Shown here one piece after another: positions 36,897-43,273 of a stretch of DNA of 43,273 bases. The notes below the pieces were generated by a model, which was not told the origin of the DNA, made no database searches, and was given only the letters and a program-made list of their open reading frames with translations. The position numbers and the translations under genes are program-made. How positions within the stretch are numbered: position 1 is the stretch's first letter; each line of letters starts with the position of its first letter. Source of the DNA: an uncultured Bacteroidota bacterium (GTDB lineage Bacteria; Bacteroidota; Bacteroidia; Flavobacteriales; Flavobacteriaceae); contig CAJWHM010000016.1 in assembly GCA_913041125.1 (NCBI GenBank), positions 1 to 43,273 of the forward strand. Reading direction: 5' to 3'.

Positions 36897-37028
36897 CTAT
36901 GAATTACTCGGTTGAGAAGGGGGTGAAGGAATTATCATTACACCTTCATCTTCTTTTTCACAAGATTCAAAAATAAAAAAAACACAGCATGTAAAAACGA
37001 TAAAAATAAAAATAGATTTAAGTTTCAT
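36897..37028 (-). CDS. Tiny lipoprotein (43 residues), first of a tandem pair
   Basis: ATG at 37028 to TAG at 36897 encodes a 43-residue protein: a hydrophobic signal (MKLKSIFIFIVFTCCVFFIF), lipobox ESC, then CEKEDEG and a Pro/Ser-rich tail IIPSPPSQPSNS. Its CEKE start after the lipid Cys matches the tandem neighbour (CEKEN), suggesting duplication or the same sorting requirement. It lies between the ABM gene (72 nt upstream) and the second tiny lipoprotein. Function unknown. Confidence 0.7.
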   Translation of the reverse strand: MKLKSIFIFIVFTCCVFFIFESCEKEDEGVMIIPSPPSQPSNS

Positions 37029-37100
37029 GTTTAAGATTTTATAATGGAATATTTTAAAAAAGATAAGGTCAAAAATAAGGTCATTAAAATTGTGGTTCTT

Positions 37101-37433
37101 TTAATTAATTCTAAAATCATATTCTCTTTCAACTTTACATATTCTCAATTTATATTCTTTGTACCATTTTGTTTTTCCTAACTTTTGAGCCTTTTTATGA
37201 AGTTGATTATTTTTCCATTTTTTTAATGAAACCAAGTCTTTCCAATATGAAACATTTACACCAAATCCATCTTTATCTCTAAAAACTTCATTTCCAATGT
37301 ATCCATCTATATTTTTAATTTCATTAAAAAGCAAATTATTCATCTCTTCATAACCTTCGTCAATATTAGTTCTAATTGATGTAAATACAGCACATATATA
37401 TGGAGGGGACGGTGAGGGTGAAATTTTCTTCAT
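37101..37433 (-). CDS. Antibiotic biosynthesis monooxygenase (ABM) fold protein
   Basis: A 110-residue cytoplasmic protein with the ABM dimeric alpha/beta-barrel pattern: a first strand (YICAVFTSIRT), a helix (EEMNNLLFNEIKNIDGYIGNE), and VFRDKDGFGVNVSYWKDLVS. The WKNNQLHKKAQKLGK segment follows, where these proteins carry a conserved Trp/His. Family members include small quinol or haem-modifying oxygenases and proteins without known activity. The first 12 residues (Ser/Pro-rich) precede the fold. Substrate unknown. Confidence 0.85.
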   Translation of the reverse strand: MKKISPSPSPPYICAVFTSIRTNIDEGYEEMNNLLFNEIKNIDGYIGNEVFRDKDGFGVNVSYWKDLVSLKKWKNNQLHKKAQKLGKTKWYKEYKLRICKVEREYDFRIN

Positions 37434-37543
37434 AAATAAATAGTTTTATTCAAATTAAGGAAAATAAGATCATCATTTTAGGTGTGTTTCAATTTTAAAC
37501 TTTATTTTAATAAGATTATACAAAAAAATAAACAAGTAAATCA

Positions 37544-38626
37544 ATGAGGCCATATATATTAATTTTTTTTCTAATTATTCAAGGATGTAAAACAAGTGAT
37601 GAAAAAAAAATAGAAAGCATAAAACTTGATGAAAAATTAGCAAAAGAATTAGTTTCTCTTTCTGTAAAATGTGTAGATCAAAAATATCCATATAAAATTG
37701 GTTATAGATATATTGATGAAAATTGGATAAAACCACATTATGAAATCACTCCTTCATTTTATGGGTGTTGGGATTGGCATTCTGCAGTACATGGCCATTG
37801 GGCAATGGTTAAAGTTCTAAAAGAATTTCCTGATATTTCAGAAAGAGATAAAATTATATCAAAACTTGAGAAAAATTTAAGTAAAGAAAACTTAAACAAA
37901 GAATATGAATTTTTTAAACAGGATTTTGCCAAAGGATTTGAAAGAACTTATGGCTGGGCTTGGTTAATGAAGCTTTATTCTGAGTTATTATCGTGGGATT
38001 ACGAAAAGGCACAGATATGGTCAACAAATATGAAACCACTTGTTGATTTACTAAGTCAAAGAACTATTTCATTCTTAGATAAACTTTCAAAACCACTTAG
38101 ACCAGGAACACATTCAAATACAGCATTTTCTTTTTCTCTTATGATTGAATATGCTAAAATTGCAGGAGATAAAAAATTATTAGATAAAATTAAGAAATAC
38201 AGTATAAAAAACTTTTTTGGAGATATTAATTGTCCTACAAATTATGAGCCTTCAGGGACAGATTTTATTTCTCCATGTTTGGCTGAGGCAGGACTAATGG
38301 CAATGGTTTTAGATGATATTCAATTTAACAAGTGGCTGTATAATTTTTTTCCCACATTTGAAAAGACAAAATTTAATAATATAATTACCCCCCCTGAGGT
38401 AATTGATCCTACTGATCCCGGGATTGGTCACTTAATTGGATTAATGTTTCACAGATCCTGGACTTTAAAAGAAATTGCGACTAAACTAAATAACAGAGAG
38501 GATAAAAGACTATTACAATCAATTGCTAGAAATCATTCTGATAAAGGATACAATATTATGTTTGATAGTGGATACGGAGGTGAACATTGGCTTGCAACAT
38601 TTGCAATATATAATTTTACTAAATGA
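37544..38626 (+). CDS. DUF2891 family lipoprotein
   Basis: A 360-residue lipoprotein (signal LIFFLIIQGC, Cys15) of the DUF2891 family. It is recognised from FYGCWDWHSAVHGHWAM (about residues 72-88), KGFERTYGWAWLMKLY, the segment from SQRTISFLDKLSKPLRPGTHSN, and the C-terminal FDSGYGGEHWLATFAIY. The fold is predicted as an all-helical barrel like glycan-active enzymes, but no activity has been established to my knowledge. The lipid anchor places it in the periplasm or outer membrane. It is transcribed alone in the plus direction, divergent from the ABM gene, with 110 nt between. Confidence 0.88.
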   Translation: MRPYILIFFLIIQGCKTSDEKKIESIKLDEKLAKELVSLSVKCVDQKYPYKIGYRYIDENWIKPHYEITPSFYGCWDWHSAVHGHWAMVKVLKEFPDISERDKIISKLEKNLSKENLNKEYEFFKQDFAKGFERTYGWAWLMKLYSELLSWDYEKAQIWSTNMKPLVDLLSQRTISFLDKLSKPLRPGTHSNTAFSFSLMIEYAKIAGDKKLLDKIKKYSIKNFFGDINCPTNYEPSGTDFISPCLAEAGLMAMVLDDIQFNKWLYNFFPTFEKTKFNNIITPPEVIDPTDPGIGHLIGLMFHRSWTLKEIATKLNNREDKRLLQSIARNHSDKGYNIMFDSGYGGEHWLATFAIYNFTK

Positions 38627-38704
38627 TTTTTCGGTTCTTTATTTTTGGTTTTTCATATTCAATACATATATTCGAGATAATTAAACCAAATTAATCTATT
38701 AACA

Positions 38705-39025
38705 ATGAAAAAAGGATATTGGACAGGCCATGTTTTTGAAATAAAAGATGAAAAAAAATGGAATAATTACTTAACTAAATACTTTCAAATTGAAGAAAAA
38801 CATCAGAAAGAAAAAACAGGAAACTATATTCCTGTTCTAGTAGGACAACCTGAAGCGAAAATTCAGGGATCAGATTTAATGTTTGCTGCAGTTGTTGAAT
38901 TTAATAGTTTAAAAGATGCTTTAGATTGTTATAATAGTAAAGAATATCAAGAAGCATTAAACGAACTTGGCGATAATCCCGAAGATACTGTTGTAAGAAA
39001 TCTTTCCATTTTCGAGGGTAGTTAG
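38705..39025 (+). CDS. DUF1330-like small protein
   Basis: A 106-residue soluble protein with the dimeric alpha/beta-barrel pattern of DUF1330: a strand (GYWTGHVFEIKD), a helix (KKWNNYLTKYFQIEEKHQ), then IPVLVGQPEAKIQG, VVEFNSLKDALDCYNSKEYQEA and a final strand VVRNLSIFEG. The YNSKEYQEAL segment is the family's hallmark helix. Function unknown. It lies 78 nt after the DUF2891 gene and ends 4 nt from the oppositely oriented gene at 39030. Confidence 0.85.
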   Translation: MKKGYWTGHVFEIKDEKKWNNYLTKYFQIEEKHQKEKTGNYIPVLVGQPEAKIQGSDLMFAAVVEFNSLKDALDCYNSKEYQEALNELGDNPEDTVVRNLSIFEGS

Positions 39026-39029
39026 ATAG

Positions 39030-39767
39030 TTATTTATTTTTTTTGGCTGCCACATTAGGATATTCTTCCTTTATGAAATTTAAAATTTCTTTTGCTTTTT
39101 TTTGATGTTTTTTCAAGTGTCCTAGCTGTCCAACATTTACTGTTTTCACATAGTGTAGATTGCTTAAAAAAATGTTAATCACATCCTGGTTTTTTGAATT
39201 TATTTTTGGGTTTCCAGATGGATAAACAAATTCTATATCATAAACATTCATCTCATCGAAAACCATAGGATCAAACATCACATTTATTTGATCAAATAGT
39301 CTCCTAACTAAATATTCCTCTCTTTCTTTTATGAAATCAATGAAAATAAAATTGTCATTATATTCTAAGAGGGTATCAATTATTTTTTGGTTTTTTATTA
39401 AAATAAAATTTCCTGAATATTTTAATTCTTCATTTGTTGTATTGTTCGCCCAAAAAACAGCAGGGCGTGGTAAGTATCTCGCATAATAGTAAAGATCTTT
39501 TCCATAATCATCTTGTAAGCCATTATTTAAAATATATATAATTGAATCTATCCTTACTTCTCTTGTTTCTCTTCGTTGAATAACAATATCTAATTCTTTA
39601 ATGTCGGTTTCAAGGTCATTAATAAATGATGCTATTATTTCTTTTTCTTTTTGTCTATCGACTAATACTTCTCTATAATTTTCAACAAAAAAACCAAGAG
39701 TAATCGCAATAAAGAGCATTAAAAATTCCCAAAACCTATTTATTATTTTTTGTCCTGTTTGATTCAT
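39030..39767 (-). CDS. Membrane-anchored DUF6090-like protein
   Basis: A 245-residue protein with one N-terminal helix (FWEFLMLFIAITLGFFVEN), followed by REVLVDRQKEKEIIASFINDLETDIKEL-type helical sequence. This arrangement is typical of the DUF6090 group in Bacteroidota. The rest is predicted soluble, with a long helical region and a Lys-rich C-terminal helix. Enzymatic residues are not evident. A copy of the repeated leader element (39781-39794) lies directly upstream of its ATG. Confidence 0.7.
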   Translation of the reverse strand: MNQTGQKIINRFWEFLMLFIAITLGFFVENYREVLVDRQKEKEIIASFINDLETDIKELDIVIQRRETREVRIDSIIYILNNGLQDDYGKDLYYYARYLPRPAVFWANNTTNEELKYSGNFILIKNQKIIDTLLEYNDNFIFIDFIKEREEYLVRRLFDQINVMFDPMVFDEMNVYDIEFVYPSGNPKINSKNQDVINIFLSNLHYVKTVNVGQLGHLKKHQKKAKEILNFIKEEYPNVAAKKNK

Positions 39768-39780
39768 AGTTAATGAACTA

Positions 39781-39794
39781 AATATACAAATTAG
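39781..39794 (-). repeat. Leader/promoter element, copy 1
   Basis: The 14 bases AATATACAAATTAG (minus strand CTAATTTGTATATT) are identical to copies 2, 4 and 5. Here they end 14 nt before the start codon of the gene at 39767. The element contains TTTG, as in Bacteroidota -7 boxes. Confidence 0.6.
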
Positions 39795-39818
39795 TAAATG
39801 TATGTGTTAAAAGTATAC

Positions 39819-40589
39819 TTATTTTGCTTTTACAAGTTTTAATTCAAAGGAATAATTTAGACCAATATTCCAATCAAATTTTTTCCCTGTTAAAGCACCA
39901 AAATTAATAGGTTTATTCATTACTGTGCTAATAGAGAATGGGAAATTTACAATACCAAAATTTATCGTTTGTGCTGAAAAAAAACCAGTTTCGGTATCTT
40001 CAATTTGTACAGTATAAAGTAGAGGATCCCATTTTATATAAACAGAATTTTTAATTAGAAAAGACTTTATAAGTGGGGATAAAATAATCACCCTCCCTGA
40101 TTCAATTTGATTCGCATTTACAAGTTTTAATGGTATAATTTCAAAGTAGGACAAGTTTAATCCAAAGTTTTTACTAAAAAAATAGGAAATACTAGGCTTT
40201 ATTATGGCAGAGGACCAAGGTTGGAGAATAGTTGTTGGTAAATTTTCATCTTGAACTGTTATTTTCTGATTTACAATTCCAGGAAAAACACCTCCAATAG
40301 AAAAATTGAATTTTCCTGACTTTTTTATTATATAATTCCACCATATGTCAAAACCCCAAGGTTGAAAACCATCTAACTCATATCTTATGAGTGGACTTAT
40401 AGAGAGTCTCTCTCCTCCAAAAGAAAAATTTGTAATAAGTGATGGCTTATCCCTTGAAAAAAGTGGAACCCAATCAATACCATTATTATTGACATTTAAA
40501 TCCCCAGCTATAAAAAAAGTTTTGTCTGATTGAGAAAAAATAAAACCATAGCAGAATAGAATAAAAAGATAAATAAAGCGGTTTTTCAC
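39819..40589 (-). CDS. Outer-membrane beta-barrel-like exported protein, GTG start
   Basis: A protein of 256 residues from the GTG at 40589, where the signal peptide begins directly (KNRFIYLFILFCYGFIFSQ). The upstream ATG at 40619 would add ten residues that do not belong to a signal peptide. The leader before the GTG matches the leader of the TTG-started gene at 43231 base for base around the start, which decides in favour of GTG. The mature part is rich in alternating aromatic strands (ISPLIRYELDGFQPW, IIKPSISYFFSKNFG, FDWNIGLNYSFELK), as in small outer-membrane barrels. No family is recognised with confidence. Confidence 0.65.
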   Translation of the reverse strand: MKNRFIYLFILFCYGFIFSQSDKTFFIAGDLNVNNNGIDWVPLFSRDKPSLITNFSFGGERLSISPLIRYELDGFQPWGFDIWWNYIIKKSGKFNFSIGGVFPGIVNQKITVQDENLPTTILQPWSSAIIKPSISYFFSKNFGLNLSYFEIIPLKLVNANQIESGRVIILSPLIKSFLIKNSVYIKWDPLLYTVQIEDTETGFFSAQTINFGIVNFPFSISTVMNKPINFGALTGKKFDWNIGLNYSFELKLVKAK

Positions 40590-40616
40590 TCTAATTGATT
40601 TATGGTTAATAAGTAG

Positions 40617-40639
40617 CAATATACAAATTAGACCCTGAA
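40617..40639 (-). repeat. Leader/promoter element, copy 2
   Basis: The minus strand reads TTCAGGGT then CTAATTTGTATATTG. It shares TTCAGGG(A/T) and the 14-mer with copy 4. The following leader TATTAACCATAAATCAATTA is almost identical to that of copy 5. Confidence 0.7.
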
Positions 40640-40679
40640 TTTAATTAGGAGGATATTTCAATGATCTAGTTTATCTCAA

Positions 40680-41258
40680 TTACAAAAACAAACAGCCTTC
40701 TTGTTCAATTATTTTCCCTGTGTCAATTAATTCTCTTGAGTAATTTTTATTAGATGGGTGGAAAATAAATTCTTGACCCTCTGTATTAGAAAAATGAAGT
40801 AGACTATCAATTACTTCGTATTTATGGGTAATTGTATATTCAATTTCTTGACTAGATCCGTAATAATCAAGATCAAACCATAAAATATCTTCCTCATCTT
40901 TCTTAATAGTTATATACCATTTAATTCCGTCATAAATATTTTCCTATTTTTTCCATCCGTTACAATACGAAACATCTTTATCAATATTAAAGAATGATAT
41001 AAATACTGGTCCAGATCCTTCAAATTTTATATCTGAAAAGTCACTGTAATAATTTTCAGTGTCTGCCCACATTGTTTCGTCATATTTGCTTAAAAATCTA
41101 GCACCACTAAATGAATTATATTGTCTTGGTAAGCGATTAACTTGATAACCACTTGCTTTAGTAAATGGATCTTGATTCCAAGTCTCATATTGCACTACAT
41201 TCGTTTTATAGCAAGAAAAAAATATTAAGCAAAAAGCCAAAATAAAAATCTTTGACAT
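40680..41258 (-). pseudogene. Lipoprotein gene interrupted by an in-frame TAG codon
   Basis: The first part (40944-41258) encodes a 104-residue lipoprotein (ILAFCLIFFSC) ending CNGWKK. The TAG at 40944-40946 is followed in the same frame by 87 further codons to a TAA at 40680. That continuation looks like real protein: ENIYDGIKWYITIKKDEED, then YTITHKYEVIDSLLHF and FIFHPSNKNYSRELIDTGK. No frameshift is needed, so a single substitution in one codon explains the break. This is a decaying gene, a sequencing error, or a readthrough gene. I do not recognise the family. A diverged copy of the leader element precedes it. Confidence 0.75.
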
Positions 41259-41278
41259 TGATTTATGATTAGTATTAA

Positions 41279-41293
41279 CAATATACGGATTAG
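41279..41293 (-). repeat. Leader/promoter element, copy 3 (diverged)
   Basis: The minus strand reads CTAATCCGTATATTG, differing from the other copies only at TT to CC. TAATACTAATCATAAATCA follows, again close to the shared leader. It lies 20 nt before the start codon of the interrupted lipoprotein gene. Confidence 0.55.
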
Positions 41294-41333
41294 TGTTTTA
41301 ATATAGGGTAGAGAATGATATGTTGACAAAAAA

Positions 41334-41378
41334 GTGGGGTATGATTGATATTTTCTTCTTCATAGCAATTAACCCCAC
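41334..41378 (-). terminator. Hairpin with T-run (minus strand)
   Basis: GTGGGGT (41334-41340) pairs perfectly with ACCCCAC (41372-41378) across a 31-nt loop. On the minus strand six T follow the stem. It looks like the hairpin at 36549-36612: the stem starts GTGGG, the loop is long, and the run has the same length. Confidence 0.5.
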
Positions 41379-41416
41379 AAATAAAACAAACCAAAATTTA
41401 AGTTAAAACAAAAAAA

Positions 41417-41478
41417 GGGAATGTGAAGAGTGGTTTATTATCAGTCAAACATATTCCATTTCATTAAACCTACATCCC
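41417..41478 (-). terminator. Two-stage hairpin with T-run (minus strand)
   Basis: GGG(A)ATGT at 41417 pairs with ACATCCC (41472-41478) with one bulge, and GGTTTA (41432-41437) pairs with TAAACC (41465-41470). On the minus strand seven T follow. It stands 38 nt upstream (minus sense) of a second terminator-like hairpin, so two stop signals occur in tandem. Confidence 0.5.
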
Positions 41479-41817
41479 CTTATTTGTTTATACAAATATC
41501 ATTTTTAAATGAATGTATATCAGTTAATTAATATATTATCTAACTATTCTTGTATAGACAAATGTTATTGTTGTAAAAAACTATAAAGATTTTCTTTTCT
41601 AAAACTTATTTAGCGAAAAGGTACTTTTGAAAAAAAACAATTCACAAAATGGTAAATAATTTAGATTATAGGACTATCTTTATGTAACCTAATTGTATGA
41701 AAACTTATAAATTATATTATTTAATTACACCTTACTTAAACTATAAAGGGTGTGGGTGGCTAATCAAGTAATTGTCAACGATTTGTCTCCATCAAAAGAA
41801 AAGGAGTTAATTAAGAA

Positions 41818-41843
41818 AAAGGGCAATTGTTTAACTGCCCTTT
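41818..41843. terminator. Perfect 8-bp hairpin, probable bidirectional terminator
   Basis: AAAGGGCA and TGCCCTTT pair perfectly around a 10-nt loop. On the minus strand the stem continues into TTTTTC, so it can end the transcript of the SnoaL-like gene (about 220 nt upstream). On the plus strand it is followed by TTTAATT, a weaker signal. Confidence 0.6.
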
Positions 41844-42060
41844 AATTAACCATAAACCAATTCAGTTGAATTGAGATTTAAATATAAGGATAAATAACAA
41901 TTGTACCAACAACAATCACACAAATTATTAAATAAAAGCTGTTTTAACCAAGCTTTATAAAACTATGAAACACTTATCTATAATAGCTAGTTTTAACTAC
42001 TATTTATGAGATTTTAGAAGTTATAAAACCTAATGAAAAGAATATGTAGATGATTTAATT

Positions 42061-42585
42061 TTATTCTTTAAAGTTTGTGTTGACTTTTTGTCCAAGTAAA
42101 GATGATGCTGACAATAGCAAATCAGTGTATTCTGTTATAGAAGAGACTAAACCTTTTTTATTTACCTCATATATGTAAACATACTTATTATTGTATGTAC
42201 CATATAATGCTTCACTTTCTCCGTGCCAAATAACAGCTGCACCTTTATCATCAGCAATTATTTTATCAAAATTGAACTTAAGTCCATTTGGCATTGTTTC
42301 CAAAGCAGGATTTAGGAAATCATTTATAAATGAGTCGTAACCTTCATATACTCTTGAAAGCGGCTTACCATCGTTCCATTTAAGTGTCCCTGATAAAATA
42401 AATTTAAAATCATTACTAATAGTTTTTTGAAAAGAATCCATATCTCCTGAGGAGATATATTCAAAATTCTTAAGAACAATATTTTCAGAAATTTCTGATT
42501 TTAATTCCTTTCCACTCTTTTGAGGTTGGTTTTGACAAGAAATTATAATTGTAGTAAATAAAAATATTAGGAGAATATTTTTCAT
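42061..42585 (-). CDS. SnoaL-like (NTF2 fold) lipoprotein
   Basis: A 174-residue lipoprotein (signal ILLIFLFTTIIISC, Cys17) with an NTF2/SnoaL-like domain. It has an N-terminal helix (ENIVLKNFEYISSGDMDSFQ), FKFILSGTLKW, a second helix region (YEGYDSFINDFLNPALE), then strands with GAAVIWHGESEALYG, KYVYIYEVNKKGLVSSITEY. Such domains bind small hydrophobic molecules or act as scaffolds, and enzyme members use Asp/His residues that I cannot assign. A full-length leader element (copy 4) precedes it, sharing 17 identical leader bases with the gene at 26502. Confidence 0.8.
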   Translation of the reverse strand: MKNILLIFLFTTIIISCQNQPQKSGKELKSEISENIVLKNFEYISSGDMDSFQKTISNDFKFILSGTLKWNDGKPLSRVYEGYDSFINDFLNPALETMPNGLKFNFDKIIADDKGAAVIWHGESEALYGTYNNKYVYIYEVNKKGLVSSITEYTDLLLSASSLLGQKVNTNFKE

Positions 42586-42612
42586 CTATTATGATTTTTG
42601 ATTAATAATTAT

Positions 42613-42635
42613 CAATATACAAATTAGTCCCTGAA
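42613..42635 (-). repeat. Leader/promoter element, copy 4
   Basis: The minus strand reads TTCAGGGA then CTAATTTGTATATTG, matching copy 2 over 22 of 23 positions. ATAATTATTAATCAAAAATCA follows and leads to the start codon of the SnoaL-like lipoprotein. Confidence 0.7.
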
Positions 42636-42690
42636 CTAGATGAATGGGTAATGTCTATGATTTTGGTAACGAAAAAAAGAGTTATGATGT

Positions 42691-43044
42691 TTAACCGTCA
42701 ATTATACCACCACGACACCTTGTATTATCAATATCCCAATCAGGATTATCAGTTACATCAATACTAAAAGATTCAGTAATAGTTTGCCCATAATTTCCAA
42801 TAGGAATTGATTCAGTAAATTCAGTCTTTGTAATGGAATTAAACCATTGTCTACAAGGTAATTGACCTGAATTTAAAGTTCTTTTAACATCTTGTTTATA
42901 AGTTCCCAATACATTGTCATCAAAAACTAAATCAGTAAATGTTAATTCAATATCACATTGACAAATATTTCTATCACCGCCAAAATTTAATGTGTCACAA
43001 GAATTAAATGCTATGAATAGTAATAATACTAATACTTTTTTCAT
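42691..43044 (-). CDS. Small hypothetical lipoprotein
   Basis: A 117-residue lipoprotein (signal KVLVLLLFIAFNSC, Cys16). The mature part has four further Cys (ICQC, LPCRQW and TRCRGG), which may form disulfides, and beta-type sequence (DIELTFTDLVFDD, then TESFSIDVTDNPDWDID). No family recognised. It begins 4 nt after the gene at 43049, so both belong to one operon driven from the leader element at the right window edge. Confidence 0.7.
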   Translation of the reverse strand: MKKVLVLLLFIAFNSCDTLNFGGDRNICQCDIELTFTDLVFDDNVLGTYKQDVKRTLNSGQLPCRQWFNSITKTEFTESIPIGNYGQTITESFSIDVTDNPDWDIDNTRCRGGIIDG

Positions 43045-43048
43045 CTAT

Positions 43049-43231
43049 TTAATCTTTATCTTCTTTTTCTATATTTAAGCCAATTGCACCTGACACACCC
43101 CAAGCACCAAGTCCTGAAATAGCAATTTCTAAATAACTTACCTCAAAATATAATAGTAAGCCAACTATACTTACTGCAAGACAAACAGGATTGATAAAAT
43201 GCCAAAAAGTTTCTCTTCTATACCTTTTCAA
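43049..43231 (-). CDS. Small two-helix membrane protein, TTG start
   Basis: A 60-residue protein with a basic N-terminus (KRYRRETFW) and two helices (about 13-28 and 32-51), ending in EKEDKD. The only nearby conventional start is TTG at 43229-43231, at the same distance from the leader element as the GTG start of the gene at 40589. The frame stays open upstream to the window edge, so a longer form cannot be excluded. Function unknown. The lipoprotein gene follows after 4 nt. Confidence 0.55.
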   Translation of the reverse strand: MKRYRRETFWHFINPVCLAVSIVGLLLYFEVSYLEIAISGLGAWGVSGAIGLNIEKEDKD

Positions 43232-43259
43232 CTTAATTAATTTATGGTTAATAATACCT

Positions 43260-43273
43260 AATATACAAATTAG
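43260..43273 (-). repeat. Leader/promoter element, copy 5, cut by window edge
   Basis: AATATACAAATTAG ends exactly at the window end. It is identical to copies 1, 2 and 4. The leader TATTAACCATAAATTAATTAAG follows up to the TTG start of the gene at 43231. Confidence 0.6.

Larger units (their letters stand above)
41259..42060. other. Long intergenic region with three hairpins and no convincing gene
   Basis: About 800 nt between the interrupted lipoprotein gene and the SnoaL-like lipoprotein gene. Only very short frames occur (for example 24 codons at 41698-41772 on the plus strand and 21 codons on the minus strand from about 41367), and none has supporting evidence. It contains the leader element (41279-41293) and hairpins at 41334-41378, 41417-41478 and 41818-41843, each with a T-run on the minus strand. 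A small RNA gene is possible. Confidence 0.5.

Noticed and set aside
41698-41772. 24-codon plus-strand frame before the hairpin at 41818
   Set aside because: It has no signal peptide, no clear promoter and no supporting context; an RNA or plain spacer is equally likely.
39030-43273. Integron cassette array as explanation for the run of small genes with repeated spacers
   Set aside because: The repeats lie before the start codons and lack the paired core sites and long imperfect palindrome of attC; no integrase gene is present.
1-43273. tRNA, rRNA, CRISPR array or transposase genes
   Set aside because: None seen on either strand: no regular short repeats with spacers, no cloverleaf-like sequences and no DDE-type transposase frames.

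Overview
The window looks like the chromosome of a marine flavobacterium (Bacteroidota). It is very AT-rich. It encodes a giant surface protein with a type IX secretion (T9SS) C-terminal sorting domain and many Bacteroidota-style lipoproteins (LxxC-type signal peptides). It also carries a DUF5916 barrel protein, a DUF2891 protein and several promoter-like TAnnTTTG -7 boxes. I see no rRNA, tRNA, CRISPR array, insertion sequence, phage genes or integron-type attC sites.

Layout. 1-8536 (+): the 3' part of a giant Ig-like/LamG/thrombospondin-3 T9SS adhesin whose reading frame is open to the left window edge, coupled by an ATGA overlap to an FN3-type lipoprotein. 8551-10120 (-): a PepSY-type membrane protein and a fatty-acid-hydroxylase/sterol-desaturase family enzyme. 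10366-16094 (+): a complete tripartite RND efflux operon (adaptor, pump, TolC-like channel), meeting a DUF5916/CBM9-like protein (-) tail to tail. 18507-19701 (-): an M24 peptidase-like protein and an HxlR-type regulator. 19940-24073 (+): a secreted two-domain protein of an unrecognised family, a DUF4468-like protein, a D-aminoacylase-type amidohydrolase lipoprotein and an alpha/beta hydrolase lipoprotein. 24116-26502 (-): two small membrane proteins, a thioredoxin-type arsenate reductase homologue and a paralogue of the secreted two-domain protein.

26654-30579 (-): a sodium:solute symporter joined to an SsuD-like flavin monooxygenase, then an AlkB-type alkane monooxygenase. 30640-33099 (+): a GH3 exo-glucosidase lipoprotein. 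33125-37433 (mostly -): small membrane proteins, a methyltransferase, a secreted protein with a clear terminator, a six-helix membrane protein, two very small tandem lipoprotein genes that a usual ORF cutoff misses, and an ABM-fold protein. 37544-39025 (+): DUF2891 and DUF1330-like proteins. 39030-43273 (-): an accessory-looking run of small exported or membrane proteins, most of them preceded by the same promoter/leader sequence. One of them is a lipoprotein gene split by an in-frame amber codon.

Taken together, the recognisable functions are polymer or surface binding (adhesin, GH3), uptake and oxidation of small organics (symporter, SsuD-like, AlkB, hydroxylase) and efflux. The least explained parts are the duplicated two-domain secreted family at 19940 and 26502, the repeated leader element at 39.8-43.3 kb, the interrupted lipoprotein gene at 40680-41258, and the structured intergenic elements at 36.5 and 41.3-41.5 kb.
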